Shown here piece by piece: positions 1 to 8,895 of a stretch of 64,000 nt of DNA (position 1 is the stretch's first letter; each line of letters begins with the position of its first letter). Made by a program: the position numbers and the translations under genes. Source of the stretch: Roseinatronobacter sp. S2 (lineage in GTDB: Bacteria; Pseudomonadota; Alphaproteobacteria; Rhodobacterales; Rhodobacteraceae); the NCBI RefSeq assembly GCF_029581395.1, contig NZ_CP121113.1:434001-498000 (forward strand). The letters are read 5' to 3'. The notes beneath the pieces were generated by a model. The model was not told the origin of the DNA and searched no databases. It saw only the letters and a program-made list of their open reading frames with translations.

Positions 1-2
1 TT

Positions 3-1076
3 CTGCGCTTCCTGCTGGGTGATGGGGAACTCGATGGTGTGCGGCTGTTGCAGCCCGAAACCGTTGCACAGATGCGCACACGCTTGTTCGACGATCTGCA
101 CGGTGCCTCGGACATGGCGCATGGTTTTCAGGCGCGGCCCATGTTTGGCACCACAGTCTATGGTCATGCGGGCGGGCTGAACGAGTTTCTCTCGAACCTT
201 GCGTTCATCCCTGAGATCGGCGCGGGGGTGTTCATCTCGCAGAATGGTGGGGCAGGGATGAGCTTGCCCTTCCTTGGTGCCGACCTGTTGCTTGCCCATC
301 TGGCCGCCGAGGCGGGCTTGTCTGATCCTGCGCCGCGATCCGTCCCCGATGCAAGCGCCCGCGCGGAAGATGTAGCCGGGCGTTATATCGCCAATCGGCG
401 AAGCTTTACCGGCCCGATGCAGGCTTTCGCGCCGCAGGCACAGGTTCAGGCCTTGCCCGACGGGGCGATCCTCGCGCCCTCCATGCGGTTGGGTGCCATG
501 ATCCGCCATGACCCCATCGCGCCCGATATCTGGCGCGAACCCAATGGCGAGCGGGTTTTGGCGGTTCGTGATGACGCAGGCCATGTCGTGCGGCTGATGG
601 ATGGCATGGGCGTTATGACCTATGAGCGCGTGCGCCCTGAGAATGATCCGGCGCTGGTACTTGCGGGTCTGGGGCTGTCGGCGCTTCTGGCGCTCAGCAC
701 GCTTGTCGGCCTGATCTGGCGACACGGGGTGAAGGGCGGCAGCCGCGCGGGAACACTGGCAGCGGGGGTGTCCATCTTGGCGGCAGGCGCGGTCTGGGTG
801 CTGGTGATTGCGACAGGTCTGGCGGCTATCATGGCCATGCAACTGGGTATGGAATTCATGTTCGATCAGCCGCAGCCTACGATGGTGGCAGCGCTGGTTC
901 TCGCCGATGGTCTGGCGGTGCTGGCGGCACTGGTTCTGCTGTCGCTCGTCCTTGTCTGGCGGGCAGAGGGCTGGAGCTTGTGGCGGCGTTTGCATCACAG
1001 TGGCTTTGCGCTGTCCCTTGCAGCAACTGCCGGGCTGTTCCTGCACTGGGGGCTGGCCTTTGGCGGGATGGGCTGA
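3..1076 (+). CDS. Serine hydrolase, class C beta-lactamase-like, C-terminal part
   Basis: The frame is open to the left edge, so this is the 3' part of a longer gene. The protein resembles the C-terminal half of membrane-anchored class C beta-lactamase / penicillin-binding-like serine hydrolases. A YGHAGG segment fits the third active-site motif (H/K-x-G) of the family; the SxxK serine would lie upstream of the window. After a soluble part of about 215 residues come four hydrophobic segments that should be membrane helices. It stops 3 bases before the next start, so it probably heads an operon. The substrate is unknown; such proteins may be peptidases or esterases rather than antibiotic resistance enzymes. 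Confidence 0.75.
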   Translation: MRFLLGDGELDGVRLLQPETVAQMRTRLFDDLHGASDMAHGFQARPMFGTTVYGHAGGLNEFLSNLAFIPEIGAGVFISQNGGAGMSLPFLGADLLLAHLAAEAGLSDPAPRSVPDASARAEDVAGRYIANRRSFTGPMQAFAPQAQVQALPDGAILAPSMRLGAMIRHDPIAPDIWREPNGERVLAVRDDAGHVVRLMDGMGVMTYERVRPENDPALVLAGLGLSALLALSTLVGLIWRHGVKGGSRAGTLAAGVSILAAGAVWVLVIATGLAAIMAMQLGMEFMFDQPQPTMVAALVLADGLAVLAALVLLSLVLVWRAEGWSLWRRLHHSGFALSLAATAGLFLHWGLAFGGMG

Positions 1077-1079
1077 GCC

Positions 1080-1451
1080 ATGGTGGGGCAGCACCTGCGG
1101 TGGTTCGTGCTTTTGGTCATCGGCGGCGTGTTGGTTGCCATCGGCTGGGTTTACCTGCGCGATATGCGTGCCGTTCATGCTCGGCTTCAGGCTGATGCGC
1201 GCACCATTGAGACTGCCTTCGGCCCCGTAGCCTATACGACCGGCGTGCTGGGCGCGCCGGTGCGGATCATCCATGCGCGCGACATCCGGCTTACCCCCGT
1301 CGCCAATGCGCATTTCACCGCCGCCGCTATTCCCGGAGCCGAGACGCTTTATCTCGACACTGGCGACGACTTGCTGCTGGGCCCCCATCCCGAGGTGCGG
1401 GCGCGGATTGCCAAATTCCTGGAAACCAAAGTCGACGGGAAAGCAGAATGA
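1080..1451 (+). pseudogene. Alpha/beta hydrolase with its central part deleted
   Basis: This is a 123-residue frame with an N-terminal membrane anchor (residues 8-25). It reads like the start of an alpha/beta hydrolase (FGPVAYTTGVLGAPVRIIH, strand beta-3) joined in frame to the C-terminal end of the same fold (ARDIRLTPVANAHFTAAAIP, then a strand and LLLGPHPEV). The nucleophile elbow, the lid and the acid region, roughly 130-150 residues, are missing. The usual histidine-bearing GGH reads GDD. It cannot be a working hydrolase. That the joint fell in similar IIHG / IHA segments is my inference. An alternative is a small membrane protein of unrelated function, which I consider less likely. Confidence 0.6.
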
Positions 1452-1482
1452 CCGCCCCAGCCACGACTCAGGACCGTGCCCG

Positions 1483-2334
1483 ATGACCTTATTCAAATTT
1501 ATTCTGCTTGCTTTGGTTGCCCTGCTGCTGGCCGCCATTATCTTTGGCTTGTGGGTTCATTCCCGCGACCGGGCGCAAGCGCGCACAGTCTGGGCGGCGC
1601 TGGAGGGTGCGCGCGAAGTTGAGCCACCGCGCTACGATCCCGCGATGGTCGCAGATCTGCCCGAGATCGCGCAACGCTACTTCGCCCGTGCGATTGAACC
1701 GGGCACACCCCTGCACCGTGTCGTTCGGTTAGAAATGGAGGGCAGCTTCATCATGAACGGCAACCCCATGCCGATGATCGCGCGCCAGATCCTCGCGCCG
1801 CCTGCGCAAGGTTTCGTCTGGCAGGCCGAGATCGGGGTGAGGCTGATGCGGTTTGCGGGATCGGACGGCTATCACCGTGCACAACGTAGCGAGGAGAGCT
1901 GGACCAAATTCTGGCTGCGCGGCCTGATCCCGCTGGCGCGGATTGGCGGCACCGTGGATCACACCCGCGCCGCTGCCACACGCGTGATGCTGGAAGCAAT
2001 ATGGGCACCGGCCAGCCTGCTGCCGCAATTCGGCGCGCAATGGGTCCAGACCGGTCCCGACAGCGCCGAGGTGCGCTTTGCCGATACACAGGGTATCGCG
2101 CCGATGCAAATCACACTGAATGCGGAGGGCAACCCTGTCGAGGTCTGGGCGCTGCGCTGGACCGACGCCAACCCAGAGCGCGTCCATCGCCTGCAACCTT
2201 TTGGCGGGCGGATGCTGGAGATGGGGCGCTATCAGGGCTTTCTGGTGCCCATGCAGGTAGAGCTTGGCAATATGTGGGGCACGCCCGATTATGCGCCCTT
2301 CTTTCTCGCCACGATCACAAGTGTTGAGTTCTGA
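1483..2334 (+). CDS. DUF6544-type membrane-anchored protein
   Basis: This gene encodes 283 residues starting at ATG 1483; the open frame extends further upstream but overlaps the previous gene. Residues 1-22 form a single membrane anchor (MTLFKFILLALVALLLAAI). The rest matches the pattern I know from the DUF6544 family: an LPEIAQRYF segment, then long beta-rich stretches and a LEAIWAPASLLP segment. The function of the family is not established. It lies between hydrolase and membrane genes with almost no spacing (the next start is 2 bases after its stop), so co-transcription is likely. Confidence 0.7.
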   Translation: MTLFKFILLALVALLLAAIIFGLWVHSRDRAQARTVWAALEGAREVEPPRYDPAMVADLPEIAQRYFARAIEPGTPLHRVVRLEMEGSFIMNGNPMPMIARQILAPPAQGFVWQAEIGVRLMRFAGSDGYHRAQRSEESWTKFWLRGLIPLARIGGTVDHTRAAATRVMLEAIWAPASLLPQFGAQWVQTGPDSAEVRFADTQGIAPMQITLNAEGNPVEVWALRWTDANPERVHRLQPFGGRMLEMGRYQGFLVPMQVELGNMWGTPDYAPFFLATITSVEF

Positions 2335-2335
2335 C

Positions 2336-2839
2336 ATGATTGCTTATGCCGCCGCCACAACCCTGCTCCGCCTGTCAGACGCTGCCGCCGTGCTGATGTT
2401 GGCGGCTTTGGCATCGGCGCTACTGCTGCCCGATCCCTATGCCGCCATTCCCGACCACCTGCGCCCCGGTGCTTGGCGCAAAGACACGATCTCGGTCCCG
2501 GCGGCTCTGGCGCTGCTGGCGGTCAATGCGCGGCTGCGGCAGGGCTGGGCCAAGGGTTGGCTGATCTGGGCGGGGCTGGTTGGGTATCTGATCTGTGCCT
2601 ATGGACTTTACAGCTTTGATCGGGTGATGAACCCGGCCTATCCGCTCTATCTGGCGGTGCTGGCAACCAGTATCATGGCAGTGGTGCTGTTCATGCGCGT
2701 TATCGATCTGTCGGCGCTGCGCGTGGGCCCGCGTCCACGACCCTGCCGCGCGATGGCGGTGCTGGGAAACTCTGTCTTTTGGGGCACGTCTTATAGCTGG
2801 CCTTTCTGGCGCGGGCTGGATGCGGCTGGGGCGCCCTGA
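2336..2839 (+). CDS. Small multi-pass membrane protein
   Basis: The product has 167 residues from ATG 2336. Hydrophobic segments at about residues 13-33, 48-64, 72-92 and 104-121 suggest four membrane helices. I do not recognise the family. The start overlaps nothing and sits directly after the DUF6544 stop. The stop overlaps the start of the following alpha/beta hydrolase gene (TGATG arrangement), so translation is probably coupled. The C-terminal 45 residues are hydrophilic and tryptophan-rich. Confidence 0.6.
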   Translation: MIAYAAATTLLRLSDAAAVLMLAALASALLLPDPYAAIPDHLRPGAWRKDTISVPAALALLAVNARLRQGWAKGWLIWAGLVGYLICAYGLYSFDRVMNPAYPLYLAVLATSIMAVVLFMRVIDLSALRVGPRPRPCRAMAVLGNSVFWGTSYSWPFWRGLDAAGAP

Positions 2840-3875
2840 TGATGCGCCGCGTCGCACTTCTGTTGCTGCTCGCCGCCGCCCTCGGGCTGGGATGGAAGGC
2901 TTTGCCGGGCCGGACGCCCGCGATTTCTGGCCCCGACCCGATTGCGGTGCTGGAACCGGTACAGGTCGGCGGGATGACGCAATGGCTGCTGATCCGGGGG
3001 CAGGATCGCAGCGCGCCGGTGCTGTTGTGGCTGCATGGCGGGCCAGGGGCAGCGCAGATGCCGCTGGCCCATGCCACTACGCGCGCGCTAGAGCGGGATT
3101 TTACTGTCGTCCATTGGGATCAGCGCGGCGCAGGCAAGTCCAACCCGCGCGATTTTAACCCTGAAACCATGCATTGGAGCAATTCCTGCAAGATGCCCAC
3201 GCGGTCACGCACCACCTCAAGGCCCGCCTTGGCATGGACAGGATCATTGTGCTGGGCCATTCCTGGGGCACGATGCTGGGTGCACGGCTGGTTGCCCGCT
3301 GGCCTGAAGATTACGCAGGCTATATCGGCATGTCCCAGCAGGTCAGCACCGCGCGTGGGGTTTCAGTGACGCTGGCCTGCCTTGCGCCACTGATCCGGGC
3401 GGGCGGCCGCCCTGACCACCTGCGCTGGCTGGCGGATGCCACGCCCAAGGGATTGCTTGAGCACCCTGCCTATGTAGAGATGATGCAGATTCTCGATGCC
3501 TATAACGCAGGAATGAATGTGCATGTGTGGCGGCTGGTGGCCATGCTGATCCGCGCGCCGGAATACAGCCTTGGCGACCTGTGGCGCTGGCTGGATGGCG
3601 CCAGTCGCGGCAGCGGGCCGATGTGGCCCGACTACCGGGCCCGCGACCTGATCGCCGAGGTCCCGATGATGCCGGTGCCGATGCTGCTGATCTCGGGCGC
3701 GCAGGATCTCAACACGCCGGTCGAACTGGCAGCAGAGTGGTTCGCAGTCGTCGAGGCGCCGTATGGCAAGCAACACCTTGGTTTTGAGGCTTCCGGCCAC
3801 GCCCCGTTCCTGACCGAACCGGACCGTTTTACTGATACCGTGCGGGGTTTCGCATCGAGCCTGAGGAGCGAATGA
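2839..3875 (+). pseudogene. Proline iminopeptidase-like alpha/beta hydrolase, frameshifted
   Basis: Two frames together make one alpha/beta hydrolase of about 345 residues. The first frame (2839 to about 3170) carries an N-terminal anchor, the oxyanion segment WLHGGPGAAQ and WDQRGAGKSNP. The second frame (from about 3174) carries the nucleophile elbow GHSWGTMLG, the acid-strand region SGAQDLNTP and the histidine in EASGHAPF. The switch falls after PETM, where two bases (CA) stand in place of a codon before TTGGAGCAA, so one base is missing. All catalytic elements are otherwise present, so the lesion is recent, or it is a sequencing error. The neighbours suggest it belongs to the same membrane/hydrolase operon. 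Confidence 0.75.
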
Positions 3876-4675
3876 CCATGCCTCGACCGCTTATCTTCGT
3901 GCTGGTGGTCGCGCTATGCGGCGCACTGGATATCGCGTTGCACATGGCAGGCGGTGACCTGATCCCGATGCCGTCTGCGTTCAGCCCGCTGGTGGACCGG
4001 TTCGGTTTTTCCACGGTGGCGGCAATCTGGATCGCGCTGGCCTTCACCAGCATGGGGCTACTGTTTCTGGCTTGGGCGTGGCGCATGGCCGGCACTGGGA
4101 GACAGAAGGGTCTGCGCTATGGGCTGGCGTTGGGGCTGATGATTTTTGTCGCAATGTTCGAAGGCGTCGGCCTGCTGGGCACACCGCTGACCAGCGAACT
4201 GATCATGGGGTTGGCCGATGCGATCCCGATTGCCTTGCTGATCGCGCTTTTTGGCTGGACGCTGGCCAAGGATAGCCCGGATGCGCCTGCACATCTTCCG
4301 GCCTGGCCCGTGTTGATTGCCTTCGCGCTGGTCTATGGGCTTGCGCGCACAGGTGTCCAGATGCTTGGGTTGATCGAGTCCGGGCTGGAAGAACGGCCCT
4401 TGCCGAGTTTGATCTGGCCCTTCGCCATGGGGGCCGCGATCGGCGTGCTGTTCCTGGCAATGACGGATGCCCTGCGCGGCCTGTCGCGCGCTTCGGGCGC
4501 GCTGGCCTTTGGCTTTGGCATGTTCGGGGCTAACTGGGCGCTGTTCATGGCTTTCGTGCCGATGGTTTTTCCCGATGCGTTGCTGGACACCGCCATGCGG
4601 GTCGGCCTGGACATCCTGCTGGTGACCTGCGCGGCCTTGATGGTGGGGTTGAAGCGGTATCAGGGAGCAGGCTGA
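3872..4675 (+). CDS. Multi-pass membrane protein of unknown function
   Basis: The product has 267 residues starting ATGA-coupled to the stop of the preceding hydrolase gene; a second ATG follows two codons later. About eight hydrophobic segments are evenly spread along the protein, and the polar loops are short. No motif allows a family call. It is the last gene of the plus-strand run that begins at the left edge of the window. Confidence 0.65.
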   Translation: MTMPRPLIFVLVVALCGALDIALHMAGGDLIPMPSAFSPLVDRFGFSTVAAIWIALAFTSMGLLFLAWAWRMAGTGRQKGLRYGLALGLMIFVAMFEGVGLLGTPLTSELIMGLADAIPIALLIALFGWTLAKDSPDAPAHLPAWPVLIAFALVYGLARTGVQMLGLIESGLEERPLPSLIWPFAMGAAIGVLFLAMTDALRGLSRASGALAFGFGMFGANWALFMAFVPMVFPDALLDTAMRVGLDILLVTCAALMVGLKRYQGAG

Positions 4676-4825
4676 CTGAGCCTGCGCGCCAAACTCTCAT
4701 GAGAGAGGGTTAAAAAAGGCAGCTGATCTGATGGTCGAAGCTGCCGCCAATGATCGCTTTGCGCGAGACACGCTCGTGTTTACAGTAATTTTCAATTACC
4801 GGCATTTCCCGGAATTATCCCTGAA

Positions 4826-5116
4826 GTGCCCGCTCGCAAAATTTGGGCAGAATTCTTGGCTATGCTGGATCACTTCGGGACGGATGATCCGGATGAAGAT
4901 GACCCGGTAGTAGAAGCGATTATCCTCGAGTTTGCGAAGATTGATCCAGGATCATACTCGTATCGTTATCCAGTGGATCGAAATGGGGATGCGGTCCCGG
5001 TTGCTTACTCTGACCTTCATTTACTGACTTTGGCGGATGTGATGCAGGGAGCCGCTGGTTATTTCAAGGGATGTGATCGCTACCTAAGCAACTTGGTCGA
5101 CGCCAGCCCTTACTGA
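4826..5116 (+). CDS. Hypothetical acidic protein, possibly a C-terminal remnant
   Basis: This is a 96-residue frame with a GTG start. It is acidic near the start (TDDPDEDDPVVEA) and contains a segment FAKIDPGSYSYRYPVDRNG followed by DLHLLTLADVMQGAAGYF. To me this resembles the C-terminal part of longer hypothetical proteins that end with a Y/F-RYPVD motif and a helical segment, so it may be a fragment. No Shine-Dalgarno sequence is obvious. The 150 bases upstream (4676-4825) contain no gene I can support. Confidence 0.4.
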   Translation: MPARKIWAEFLAMLDHFGTDDPDEDDPVVEAIILEFAKIDPGSYSYRYPVDRNGDAVPVAYSDLHLLTLADVMQGAAGYFKGCDRYLSNLVDASPY

Positions 5117-5239
5117 TTACAACGGCCCTTTGCGGACGCTCAACCTGTTGTGCGGCATCCTCCGAAGCAGTCAGTCAGTTTTGGTGCAACGAAGGACCGG
5201 ATTAGCAGTGAGATGGTGCGAAAACTGGGAACGTATATG

Positions 5240-5947
5240 TCACGCGAACCCCGTTTCACGGATTGTCCAGCGCGCGGCGGTGACGGCGGGTTCCAGACTC
5301 AGGCGGCCGACGATCTGCTCCAACGCAGAGTCAAATGTTGTGTCTGCATTCACCTCGGCGGTCACTTCCACGCGGTCGGTATCTTCGATGTTCTCCGACT
5401 CCAATCCGGTCAGGTGCAGTCCGTTCTCAGTGAAACCCTGCAACAGCAGCGCACGGACATGGGCTTCCTGCGCGCCCTTGCAGACAATCTCGACCGCGTA
5501 ATAGCGCGTCAGTTCGGTGGTCTGGATGGGTTGTTTGTCGAGGATGCGCGCTAGGGGCCGCAGCCCCAGATTGACGAACACGACTGCCCCTGTGACGGAC
5601 GCCGCCAGCACAAACTCGCCCGCCCCTGCGAGCATGCCGATGGCAGCGGCACACCACAATGTTGCCGCCGTGTTAAGCCCGCGCACATTGAACCCTTCGC
5701 GGAAAATGATGCCTGCGCCCAGAAAGCCGATGCCCGAAACGATCTGTGCAGATACCCGCGTGGGGCTGATCTCTTCAGGAAAGGCCGCCGAGAACAGCAC
5801 GAAACTGGCCGCACCCAAAGACACCAGCGTATTGGTGCGCAAACCTGCAAGGCGTTGGCGCCATTGTCGTTCCATCCCGATGATTGCGCCAAAAAGCAGG
5901 GCCGCTGTCAGGTTCAGGATGGGTTGCAGATGGATCAGATCGGGCAT
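5240..5947 (-). CDS. MgtC/SapB family membrane protein
   Basis: The product has 235 residues. The N-terminal 140 residues have the MgtC/SapB signature: GAIIGMERQWRQRLAGLRTN, then GIGFLGAGIIFREG and RGLNTAATLWCAAAIGMLAG, in four to five membrane helices. The C-terminal 90 residues form a soluble ACT-like domain. MgtC proteins are linked to growth at low magnesium and to control of the F-type ATPase in pathogens; the molecular role here is unknown. It is the last gene of a minus-strand cation-transport run and starts 62 bases after the CDF gene. Confidence 0.85.
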   Translation of the reverse strand: MPDLIHLQPILNLTAALLFGAIIGMERQWRQRLAGLRTNTLVSLGAASFVLFSAAFPEEISPTRVSAQIVSGIGFLGAGIIFREGFNVRGLNTAATLWCAAAIGMLAGAGEFVLAASVTGAVVFVNLGLRPLARILDKQPIQTTELTRYYAVEIVCKGAQEAHVRALLLQGFTENGLHLTGLESENIEDTDRVEVTAEVNADTTFDSALEQIVGRLSLEPAVTAARWTIRETGFA

Positions 5948-6009
5948 GGTTTCGCTTTCAGCTTCTGGCCAGACATGGCGGTGCTATGTGACAGGCTTAT
6001 GACGCGCGA

Positions 6010-7155
6010 TTACAATACGGGTGCCCAGAGCAGGCGTATTTCGGCCAGATCACCCTTGTGCTGGCGCAGGCGGAACGCCACGCGGGTCTGCGCCCCGTCA
6101 ATGGGTGTTTCATTCAGTTCCACCACGGCAATCACACCGTCATCGCGGTAATCCAGCCGCAGGTGCCGGATGGCACCTGCGAGCACGATTCCCTCCAGAC
6201 AATCGCGCACCTGCGCCTGCAATTCGGGGCGCAGGGCCGTGTCATGCGCTGCGCGGCCATCGGCATGGCCATCGGGTTCGGGGTGGATGATGATCTCAGT
6301 GACTTCAGGCACTTGCGCCAGCACTGTTGCACGCGCGGCCTCGCACAGCCGGTGCGCTTCGGACAGGGTCATCGCCGGATCAAGGGCCACATGGACATCG
6401 GCCTGCACAGCCCCGCTCATTTGACGCAAGCGCAGATCATGGGCATCACGCACACTGGGGGTGGCCATCAGTGCGGCGTAGATCGCGCGCGACATGTCGT
6501 CGGGGGGCGCGGTATCGGCCAGTTCCCGCACTGCGGGGCGGCCATAAACCCACGCCACGCGCCCCAGCATCAGCGCAATGATTGCCGCCCCCAGCGCATC
6601 GGCAAGCGGCCAGCCCAGCATCGCTGCGCCAATGCCCGCCAGCGCCACCACGGAAGACGCCGCGTCCGAGCGATGATGCCACGCATTCGCTGCCATCATG
6701 GCTGAGCCGGTGCGCCGTGCGACCGCCTTGGTGTAGTGATAAAGTGCTTCTTTCAACGCAATCGACAGGCCCGCGACCCACAGCGCCAGAACCCCCGGCG
6801 CAGTGGTCGGCGGGTCTATCAGGCGCAGGCCCGCGTCGATCAGGATACCGATGGCGGCAAGTGCGAGCATGGCGGCAATGGCCAGCGTGGCCAATGTCTC
6901 GAACCGGCCATGACCGAACGGGTGTTCCGCATCGGGGGGGCGATGCGAATGCCCCAGCGCCCAGATTACGGCGGCATCCGAGGCCAGATCTGACAGCGAA
7001 TGCACCCCATCGGCCACCAGCGCCTGACTGTGCGCTGCGAGCCCCACAAGAATCTTGCCTGCCGCAAGGGGCGCGTTCAGCGCGACACCAGCCCAAGCCG
7101 CACGCCGCTTGTCGCGCAGATGATCGGCGTTGTGTGATGCTGCGGGATTTGTCAT
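6010..7155 (-). CDS. Cation diffusion facilitator (CDF) efflux transporter
   Basis: The product has 381 residues from ATG 7155; an open extension upstream lacks family similarity. It has the CDF layout: six membrane helices in residues 20-210, with the metal-site segments ALVADGVHSLSDLASD and EHPFGHGRFETLA and, later, ANAWHHRSDAASS, followed by a cytoplasmic domain. CDF proteins expel Zn, Fe, Mn or Co in exchange for protons; the histidine/aspartate set suggests Zn/Fe-type specificity but does not settle it. The last ~80 residues (a second GHADGRAAH segment) go beyond the usual 300-residue length. The start lies 11 bases after the stop of the small MgtE-N-like gene, which implies one transcript. 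Confidence 0.88.
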   Translation of the reverse strand: MTNPAASHNADHLRDKRRAAWAGVALNAPLAAGKILVGLAAHSQALVADGVHSLSDLASDAAVIWALGHSHRPPDAEHPFGHGRFETLATLAIAAMLALAAIGILIDAGLRLIDPPTTAPGVLALWVAGLSIALKEALYHYTKAVARRTGSAMMAANAWHHRSDAASSVVALAGIGAAMLGWPLADALGAAIIALMLGRVAWVYGRPAVRELADTAPPDDMSRAIYAALMATPSVRDAHDLRLRQMSGAVQADVHVALDPAMTLSEAHRLCEAARATVLAQVPEVTEIIIHPEPDGHADGRAAHDTALRPELQAQVRDCLEGIVLAGAIRHLRLDYRDDGVIAVVELNETPIDGAQTRVAFRLRQHKGDLAEIRLLWAPVL

Positions 7156-7166
7156 TGCCGTCACGC

Positions 7167-7505
7167 CTAAACCCGTCCCAAAGGTGTCATCTGTCCTGCA
7201 TACGACCGTGAGCGCGGGAGTTTGCGCAAGATCGGGACGACCCCGACCCAATCCGCACAATCATGTGCCAGCCGGGCGCGCGCGTCCCTGTCCAGTCGCG
7301 TTACAATGGCGATCTGCGCCCCGGCGGGCAGCAACGCAAGGCAGCGCGCGGCCTCTTCGCTGGGCAGTTCTGCCAGCGTGCGTGCCAGCGCGTCGCGCGG
7401 GTATCGCAGTATCTCGGGGCGGCCCGGCTTCATGCTGTCACCATAGACAAAGGCGCGCAGATGGGCGCGGTGCGGGGCATTATGATGCAGAAACGAGTCT
7501 ATCAT
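7167..7505 (-). CDS. Small MgtE-N-like protein
   Basis: The product has 112 residues with a good AAGGA ribosome site before ATG 7505. Residues 30-80 (RYPRDALARTLAELPSEEAA, then LLPAGAQIAIVTRLD) read like the superhelical N domain repeats of MgtE, in which alternating helices carry L-x-ELP-x-EEAA. There is no CBS or membrane domain. It sits directly behind an MgtE paralogue that lacks precisely this domain, so it may act in trans as its detached cytoplasmic sensor. This assignment rests on pattern similarity only. Confidence 0.5.
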   Translation of the reverse strand: MIDSFLHHNAPHRAHLRAFVYGDSMKPGRPEILRYPRDALARTLAELPSEEAARCLALLPAGAQIAIVTRLDRDARARLAHDCADWVGVVPILRKLPRSRSYAGQMTPLGRV

Positions 7506-7594
7506 GGTGTTTCCTTGCGATTGATCTGTGATGTTCAGTTTCTTCTAAACGGGCCGCCCAGCGATCAGGCGGCCCGAAAGGTCGAAGGCCGGTC

Positions 7595-8731
7595 TCAATC
7601 AGCGACATCATTCAAGTGAGCGACGATCACGGCAGGTGCGTCGTGCATCATCGCGGTATCATCACTGTCAAGGTCGATGCCGATCAACCATGATGCCATC
7701 AGGAAATATACCAGCAGGCCGGTGAAATCCTTGATCGTGGTGATGAACGGGTCGGCGCCAGGCGCGTGGTCGATGCCCATTCTGACCATGACATAGGGCA
7801 TCAGGAAACCCAGACAGGCGGCGGTGAACACCGATGTGAACAGCGCCACGCCCACGACAATCCCAAGCTGCGGGATGTCATTGGGCAGCCCTTGCCAGAA
7901 ATAGGCGACCGTGCCTGCAACCAAAGCAATCCCCACGGCCATAACGAGGCCCACGGCGGCTTCGCGGAAAAAGCTTTTGCGCCAGAAATCCTGCATGGTG
8001 ACATGCCCCAGCGCAAAGCCGCGCGCGAAGATGGTCGAGGATTGCGTGCCGACATTTCCGCCCATATCCATCACCAGCGGAATGAAGATCGCCAGCGCAA
8101 TGACTGCGCCCAGAACATCCTCGAACTGGTCGATCAGCCCGCCGACGATCAGCCCGCCTGCGAGCGTAACCATCAAAAACAGGATACGCACCCGCACCGT
8201 GTACCAGATCGGCCCTTGGGTCAGGCGCTCGGAGCGGACATGGTCGACGGTGTTGAATACATCGCCGACGCCAGCCTTGTACATGATGTCATCGGTGGTT
8301 TCCTGCTCAAGAATATCCATCGCATCATCGAAGGTCAGAATGCCGATCATTTCGGATTTGGCATTGACCACTGGTAGCAGCGGCACGTCGCGCAGTTGCA
8401 AGCGGCGGGCGGCGGCCTCCTGTTCGGTGTCATGGGGCACGGCCAGATCAGCCCCTTCGACAAGTGCGGTGATTGTGCTTTCTTCGTCCGCGCGCAGCAG
8501 CGCGGAGAGCCGCGCATAACCTTTGTAGCGGCCGTGCCCGTCAATCACAAAAACGCAAGCCGCTTGCCCTGCCGGCATACGCGAGCGGCGCACGGCTTCA
8601 AGCGCATCAGCCACTTTCGCACCTTCGGTGACATAGACAAAAGCATCGCGGATACGCTCGGAAATCGGATCGCGGGCGGGGCGGTTGGGGGCGCCTGTGG
8701 CGCGGGTTGTGTCAATAGTTGTGGTTGCCAT
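7595..8731 (-). CDS. MgtE-type magnesium transporter lacking the N domain
   Basis: The product has 378 residues; a GGAGA ribosome site precedes ATG 8731. Residues 25-160 form two CBS domains (VFVIDGHGRYKGYARL; LLPVVNAKSEMIGILTFDDA), and residues 180-360 form the five-helix MgtE pore with the family segment PLVMDMGGNVGTQSSTIFAR. The superhelical N domain of about 120 residues found in standard MgtE (about 450 residues) is absent. In known MgtE structures the N and CBS domains close the pore when cytosolic magnesium is high, so gating may differ. It is the second MgtE in tandem. Confidence 0.88.
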   Translation of the reverse strand: MATTTIDTTRATGAPNRPARDPISERIRDAFVYVTEGAKVADALEAVRRSRMPAGQAACVFVIDGHGRYKGYARLSALLRADEESTITALVEGADLAVPHDTEQEAAARRLQLRDVPLLPVVNAKSEMIGILTFDDAMDILEQETTDDIMYKAGVGDVFNTVDHVRSERLTQGPIWYTVRVRILFLMVTLAGGLIVGGLIDQFEDVLGAVIALAIFIPLVMDMGGNVGTQSSTIFARGFALGHVTMQDFWRKSFFREAAVGLVMAVGIALVAGTVAYFWQGLPNDIPQLGIVVGVALFTSVFTAACLGFLMPYVMVRMGIDHAPGADPFITTIKDFTGLLVYFLMASWLIGIDLDSDDTAMMHDAPAVIVAHLNDVAD

Positions 8732-8895
8732 GAGAATTCTCCATCGGCTTGGGGTCGTGTTTCATTGATCTTTGGGTGCGTGTCAGGGCGTGCCCGGCGG
8801 GTCCCAGCCGCGCGCCGTCGCAAGGATATTGCGACAGCATCGCAAGCAGCTTTGACAGGCACATGACAAGGCGGGGATGGGGGGTGGTTTTTGCA

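Noticed and set aside
8545..8862. Open frame between the two mgtE genes
   Set aside because: It overlaps the start of the downstream mgtE on the same strand in another frame and has arginine-rich chance composition.
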